Assembly: GCA_015680685.1 (NCBI GenBank)
Contig: MNCI01025086.1
Span: 47,930 to 71,452, forward strand
Length of the DNA: 23,523 bases
Direction of reading: 5' to 3'
Source of the DNA: Gnetum montanum
Lineage: Eukaryota > Streptophyta > Gnetopsida > Gnetales > Gnetaceae
Positions 18,161 to 23,523 of the stretch are shown one piece after another. How positions within the stretch are numbered: position 1 is the first letter of the stretch; the number at the start of each line of letters is the position of its first letter. The notes beneath the pieces were generated by a model, which saw nothing but the letters and a program-made list of their open reading frames with translations, ran no database searches and had not been told where the DNA came from. The position numbers and the translations under genes were made by a program.

Positions 18161-18779
18161 AAGGTAGGATCCTAGAAGGTCAATGAATGATTGAAAACCT
18201 AACCTCTTTCGAGTGGTTGCACCTAGGCTCAAATCCAAGTCTTAGAACTTGATAAACAAGCATCTTACCATCACTCCAAGTTGTGGTTTCTTCAGTTGCG
18301 ATACATCTACTTAGATAAATTTTATAATACAATACTAAAGTTTTTGTAATAATAGTCAATGATTTTCAAGTTAGCTCATAATTTTTTTGTAATTGGACTA
18401 CTCAAGAAAGATTTTTCAATCAATTGTTAGTTTATGAATAATAAAAGTGAAATTTCAAAAGAGCTTAAGAGTTTAGTTGACAATGATGCATAGATATAAC
18501 TTTGTCAACGTTGATCAGTCAACTAAGCCTTTGTTGCATCAATGTATTAGTTACAAAAAATCTTATAGATGTGGTTCACCCACCATGTTGAGGCATCATT
18601 TGGTCAATAGTATAGCCAAACATTTGTAGGTTGTTTCCATAGTTTAGTAATAGTCAGTGAGTGCCCTCAACATGAATTTGAGTTGATTGTATGATGCCTT
18701 ATTCAAGTGACATTGTACTTGGACACAATCTATAACTTGTAATAAGACCTAGATTGATTCACATTCATTGTAATAATTT
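18161..18779. other. AT-rich stretch, no gene seen
   Basis: The remnant downstream of the family 2 gag start has no open frame of note. A plus-strand fragment near 18550-18610 reading SYKKSYRCGSPTMLRHHLVN loosely recalls a BED-type zinc finger, but the second Cys and the spacing do not fit. Confidence 0.4.
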
Positions 18780-19371
18780 AACTTAAAATAAAATTTACTT
18801 TTAATGCAATTTATTTTCCAAACACTTAGTTTAATATTTACATTTCCCTCATACATAGATTTAGGCAAAATGAGTGTAACATGTAATTGTTTGGTAACCC
18901 AACACTAATATTACCTAGTCCACTAAGTAGCATGTTTTTTGGTAATCCCAATGATGATTACACTAGTTTAAGACCTATACTACAAGTCGGTAACAAACAA
19001 TCATCTTTCTTAGGCTAGCTTAGGGTTTACTTTCTTATTATTAGATTAATTAATTTCTAAGTTTCCATCTAGCTTGGCCACAATCATACAATATCAATGA
19101 TCATACATCTCACCATGGGCTAAACCATACATAATAGAGTTACTACTAACCCAAGTGGGAATACAATGCCCTACAATCTTACATTTAACTATTTAGATAC
19201 CATGTTATCTATGGATTATGACACAGTCTACTGTAGTGCTTGTAGATCGTATAGTTGGTTGTTGGGAATACTTTGTTGTTCATCATTAGCATTGTTGCTA
19301 GGAATGATGTTAGTGATCTAGATTAGTTATATTATAAACAATCATTATAAAGGAATTAATAATTTATCTTT
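18780..19371 (+). repeat. Family 3 leader/LTR-like repeat, copy A
   Basis: This aligns with 20465-21085 at an offset of about 1690 bp. Shared stretches include gagtgtaa.at..aattgtttg.taa.cca and gtaatcc.a.tgat. It precedes gag A. LTR termini were not defined, so it may be an LTR, a leader, or both. Divergence is high, clearly more than between the main element's LTRs. An undetermined base (n) lies at 19372. Confidence 0.6.
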
Positions 19372-19372
19372 N

Positions 19373-20450
19373 TACAAGTTATGGAATGAGTCATAAGACA
19401 CAGAGGACCTAAAGGGCTAGGACCTCCAATAGAATTATAAGATATGAACCAAGAAACCATAGATGAAAACACAAAAGCCATTATGCTTCTTCCAATTTAC
19501 CATCTTCTTCTTCATATTTATTGTCTAGTTTTTGAAAAAGATGAATGTAAGCATGGAGATAGAGCTCTACTAATGGATTGAAGTAGATAACTTGGTGATC
19601 ATCAAAGGTGGAATATAAATGATCATGATAAGAGAAATCATGATAGACATCATGGTAGGAATTGAGATGGAGAAAAAAATAAAGGCCAAAGTCAAGATAG
19701 AAGGTACCATATGAGATCATCATGATTGGGTAGATAGACATAGAGATTATGACTATGACATGTTTGATGATGACAAATCCTTATTGGCCACTAGAAATAT
19801 GATTCAAATTAGGGAGGTAATAATACTATCTCACAAGCGTAAAAAAGAAAGCTATATAAAATTACTTAACATAAATAACATTTCTAAATATGAGGGAGGC
19901 TATAAGTCTAATCTATGGCATCATTTGCAAGCCTTTTTTGATATCTATGCCTTGAAAAATATTGAAAGTAATTGACAAAAGATTAAGCTCTTTCCCAAGA
20001 TACTTATCAAGGAATTTAAAATTTGGTAAAGATTATTGGAATAAGATTCAATCTATGGATGGTTTAGGATGTTCTAGCTTTTCAATGAGAAGTATCAAAC
20101 CTACTTTATAGATTCTAATTTAAGAAAGAAAATCCAAGGATGAAGTAAGAGAACCATGAATCCCTTGATGTAGCCTTGAACAAATATCATTCTCTACTAC
20201 ACAAATGCCCAAGCCATGGATTTTCTTAGAAAGAGTAGCTTCATCACATTATAAATGGGCTTTACAAAAAAAATGAGGGAGACAATTGGGATTTATGCAT
20301 AACGAAGATTGTCAGAACTCAATGCTCATTAAATACAAAGGTTGATTAAACAAGTGATGAAAGAAGAAGGAGAACATGAAAGGAAGAGGATAGAGGAGTA
20401 TAGTTGGGAACCATCATGTTGCAAGAGGGAGGACCATATCTATGATCATA
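19373..20450 (+). pseudogene. Family 3 Ty3/Gypsy gag, copy A
   Basis: After a Arg/Asp/His-rich linker (about 19560-19750) comes a gag core. DKSLLATRNMIQIREV (open frame 19760-19975) is followed by KLFPKILIKEFKIW, a WFRMF...LFNEKYQTYF block (20060-20105) and LRKKIQ. After a frameshift near 20155 comes SLDVALNKYHSLLHKCPSHG (20160-20220), then HIINGLY. The last two fit the EPxESLxEAWxRFxxLLxxCPHHG and FYxGL blocks of Gypsy Gag. Many stops are present. Relative to copy B about 590 bp between leader and core are missing, including the gag start. The minus-strand frame at 19481-19741 is the antisense of the charged linker. Confidence 0.65.
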
Positions 20451-20464
20451 AATAGTTTTACTTT

Positions 20465-21085
20465 TACTTATCATTTATTTTACACTAATATTTACTTTTC
20501 CTTTGTAATTTACATTTCCATTGTATGTTAGTATTTTTGTGGAGTAAGTATGATTGGCTTCGAGTGTAATATACAATTGTTTGATAATCCAATAGTAACA
20601 TTACTTAGTCTACCCAATAGCAAGTTGCTTGGTAATCCTAGTGATAGTTATACCAATCCATGATATGTATCGCAAGGTGGGACCTAATGCTTATTATTAG
20701 TATACTACTTTAATAATTTTTTTCATTGTTTCTTAGTTAATATATTTAATATTTAATTTACTATGTCTTTAGTATCACTACAACCAAATAATATCATTAC
20801 ATCAGATACCTTATTGTGAGTTAAATCATATGCTTTGACTACTAATATCTCCAATGAGAAGATAATGATTAATGATTTTAGCATTAATTAGTTAGAGCAC
20901 ATATTTTTTGATCCATAAATTATGATGAGATCACACATGTATCCTTGTGTGATTTGTATGGTTCAATATTACAAATACTTTGCTACTAACTATTGGCACC
21001 ATTAACAATAATGATGTTAATATCTTAGTTAGTTGATATTATATAAGTTCATTATACTAGAGTTTAACAATTGAATTTTCATAAG
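20465..21085 (+). repeat. Family 3 leader/LTR-like repeat, copy B
   Basis: The homologue of 18780-19371, it lies between gag A and gag B. It ends about 40 bases before the ATG at 21129. If A and B are the two LTRs of one element, its interior holds only gag A. The presence of a second gag after B instead suggests tandem units. Confidence 0.6.
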
Positions 21086-21128
21086 ATATAATATTTTCAA
21101 AGCATACATAGATCTTAATTAACTAAAT

Positions 21129-22720
21129 ATGGCCTCTACATACAAAGTTAGTTCTCCACTTGTTAATAACACTAATGAAAATAATGACAAAATTTATATT
21201 GAAGAAACTTGGAATAGACCAATGAAAACTAGAATTTTCTATGTTTATACTAATCCTTATTACCTAGACTTTATATTTATTTTTTTATCAAGAAGAAGAA
21301 CTTCAATGGAGAGATTTATAAGGAAACATTATATTACTATCTAATGATCAACATCATCTATGCTCTAAGCTACTCTACTAAGATCTCACCTTGATCATGT
21401 ACAAGAATGCTATCAAGTTTCAAATAAGATAACTAGACCCTATTAACTAATGAAGGCTTAAATCATAAGAGATACTATCATGAATGCAATACATGAACAT
21501 ACCAAGTGCAAACATACATCTAAATTTATACTACCATTAGAGAAAGAAAAAGTGGGATATTAGTCTAAGAGGTCTTACCATCATCAATCTACTTTCTAAT
21601 CGATTGTCTTATATACTACAGATCCTATGCAACAAATATTATGTTTAGCCTTAGTAGAGACTCCTGTAAGAGATGAAATAGATTCTAGAGTAAGAAAGGA
21701 AAAAAAGGCCTAAGAACTCTTATAGAACTAGAAAGGAAGAATCAAGGGATTATAAAAGAAGAGCAACCCAACACAACTCTCCTAGCCCTTCATCCTCTTC
21801 ATTAGCCTCATTAATAGACTCTAATGAAGATGAACATAGATGTAGTAATACCAATTCATGAAGGGAATGAGACCTATTTTCTAGTAGAGATGAAAGGAAA
21901 CATCAAGAAAAATACCATGAAGAAGGAAGAAACTATGATGAAGGTAAAGAAGAATATAGATATAGAGAGATAATGTAGAGGAGAATGAATGATGAAGAAT
22001 ATGAAAGGGACCATCATCATTATAATAGAGACCATAATGAATCCATAAATTATGATGAATTCCTTCTAGCCACTAGAAGCATGATAAATATCATAGAGCT
22101 AGTTTTCATTTTGATAAGGTATCAAAAATATAGTTGAATCAAGACACTTAACATGAAAAATATTTTGAAGTTTGAGAGGGGATATAATTATTATTCACAA
22201 TATCACCTCCAAGCTTTTATGATGTATCTGCACTATAAAATATTGCAAGTAATGAAAAAAAACTTAAGTTGTTTTCAAAGACATTGATCAAGAAAGCTAA
22301 AAGCTATATTGATCCTTAGAATTAGACTCTAACTATTGATGGAGCACAATGCTAGAACTCTTTAATGATAAATACCAAACTTATTCAAGAATGTTGAATT
22401 TGAGAAAGAAAATCCAAGAATGGAAATAATGAATTCATGAGTCCCTTGACACAACCATGGGTAGATATTACTCACTTTTGCATATATGCTCTAGGCAAGG
22501 TTTCTCTCAAAAATTATAACTTAGGCACATTATTGATGTGTTAATAAAAAAGCAAGAGAGACTTTGAAAATTTATACCCAAGGGAGACTATTGGAAATGA
22601 GAGCCCATTGAATGTAGAATCTCATTAATTAAGTGACAAATAAAGAAGGTGAGCTAAGGAAAAAAGAGTTTGTAGAAGAATATAATAGGGATCAATGTTT
22701 GTGAAAAAGAGATGTGTGAT
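21129..22720 (+). pseudogene. Family 3 Ty3/Gypsy gag, copy B
   Basis: The ATG at 21129 opens MASTYKVSSPLVNNTNENND (72 codons to 21344), a plausible Gag N-terminus directly after leader B. A stop-ridden charged linker rich in Arg, Asp, Glu and His follows (about 21660-22050), then the core. FLLATRSMINIIELV (about 22055) is followed by LHYKILQ and KLFSKTLIKKAKSYI, then MLELFNDKYQTY (22349-22384), LRKKIQEWK, ESLD, SLLHIC, QGFSQK and LRHIID (to about 22540). Block order and wording match copy A at a constant offset of about 2280 bp. Frameshifts and stops are frequent. No protease or RT follows within the window. Confidence 0.65.
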
Positions 22721-23523
22721 TTTGTGTTATACAAGAAGAAGATCTTATGAAATAAGTGATTTAAAGAAAGATCTTAGTGATCCAAAAATCTATCTTTGAC
22801 ATTGTGGAAAAGGTTAAAAAGGTATATAATTTTATAAATAAAAAATTTCCAATAGCATTGAAGATAGTAGAAGAGAAGGACATGTAAGCATTATCAAAGA
22901 GAAAATACAGAAAGTAAAAGAAAGAAGGAGGTAATAACATGTACAAGTAAAATGAAAAAGTAGTTGTTGTAGAAGCAGTTTTTGATTTTGAATCAAAACG
23001 TTATGATAGGTATAATTTATGTTAATAGGAATAATTATGAGGATGTTATCCTATCATGATTCATTTACATGAATCAAAAGCATACACTATAAATCTAGTG
23101 GTCAAAGTTGTATATGTTTGAGATGTAGGGAATTTAGGAAAGATGCCTTCTTAGAAGAGTAGATTTCTTACTATTTAACTACTTACTTTTAAGAAAGAAG
23201 TCTACTTTGGGATGTAGAAATTATTGTGTGTGAGAAATGTCTTCTTGTTGGTCTAGACATTTACAATTCAACTACCCCCACATTCAAGAAAAATTTCTTT
23301 TGCTAGAGTAGACATCTTTCCAAGAGGATATATGTCTATTGTCCTTTATCAAATTTTATGTAGGCATCTTCTAACCTCTAGGAATATTTTTCACTTAACT
23401 TGGTATTGATCTAATCTTCTTCTATTCATGATTAACTTCCACAAATAGAAACTCATACACGTAAGCATAAACAGTCTTCATTTTACAAGGTTTGACATAT
23501 TAAAATAGGTACATATTGATAAT
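22721..23523 (+). other. Downstream of gag B; decayed zinc-knuckle-like piece, otherwise nothing
   Basis: At 23109-23150 one frame reads CICLRCREFRKDAF, which resembles a Gag CCHC knuckle (C-x2-C-x4-H-x4-C) with the His and last Cys replaced. That would be the expected place for the end of gag B. A 20-base hairpin, TGATTCAT-TTAC-ATGAATCA, is at 23057-23076. The rest is AT-rich with no motif I recognise. The minus-strand frame 22761-22946 is probably chance. Confidence 0.3.

Noticed and set aside
18545-18620. hAT-type BED zinc finger
   Set aside because: Only one Cys and an imperfect His pattern; stops follow at once.
1-23523. CRISPR array, bacterial operon, organelle insertion or intact rRNA/tRNA
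   Set aside because: No regularly spaced short repeats, no ribosome-binding-site-led gene sets, and no recognisable organelle or RNA gene sequence.

Overview
The window looks like a stretch of non-genic nuclear DNA from a land plant with a large, repeat-rich genome. It is AT-rich and holds no intact gene. It is full of old Ty3/Gypsy LTR-retrotransposon pieces broken by stops and frameshifts, and it carries one plant-style short-intron pseudogene. The slow, transition-dominated decay and long LTRs would suit a gymnosperm, but nothing here proves the lineage.

Layout. 1-32 is the terminal hairpin of an LTR related to the main element. About 300-1040 (minus) is a decayed LINE reverse transcriptase. 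2072-10570 is a complete-ended Ty3/Gypsy element on the minus strand. It has two LTRs of about 2.0 kb, a primer-binding site, gag, a decayed protease, and then an in-frame junction from the first RT motif straight to the integrase C-terminus, so most of pol is missing. This element landed inside an older, different Ty3/Gypsy element (family 2, plus strand). The family 2 leader resumes at 10571 and its gag runs about 10990-12080. A second copy of the family 2 leader at 17641-18160 acts as the unoccupied version of the insertion site.

12100-12600 looks like the end of another LTR (poly(A)-type signal and a tRNA-Met-like primer site). 12772-14597 (minus) is a five-exon pseudogene of about 500 codons that I do not recognise. 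All four introns keep GT-AG ends and reading phase, although there are about twelve stops. About 14930-16560 is a compositionally distinct island with splice-like signals and a small, very compact predicted RNA fold at 16315-16357.

18780-23150 holds two tandem, diverged units of a third Ty3/Gypsy family. Each has a leader or LTR-like segment followed by gag (leaders A and B about 1690 bp apart, gags about 2280 bp apart). The remaining stretches are AT-rich sequence in which I see no gene.

No pathway or operon is present. The story is one of nested insertion, internal deletion and decay. All protein assignments are by eye from motifs; none was checked against a database.
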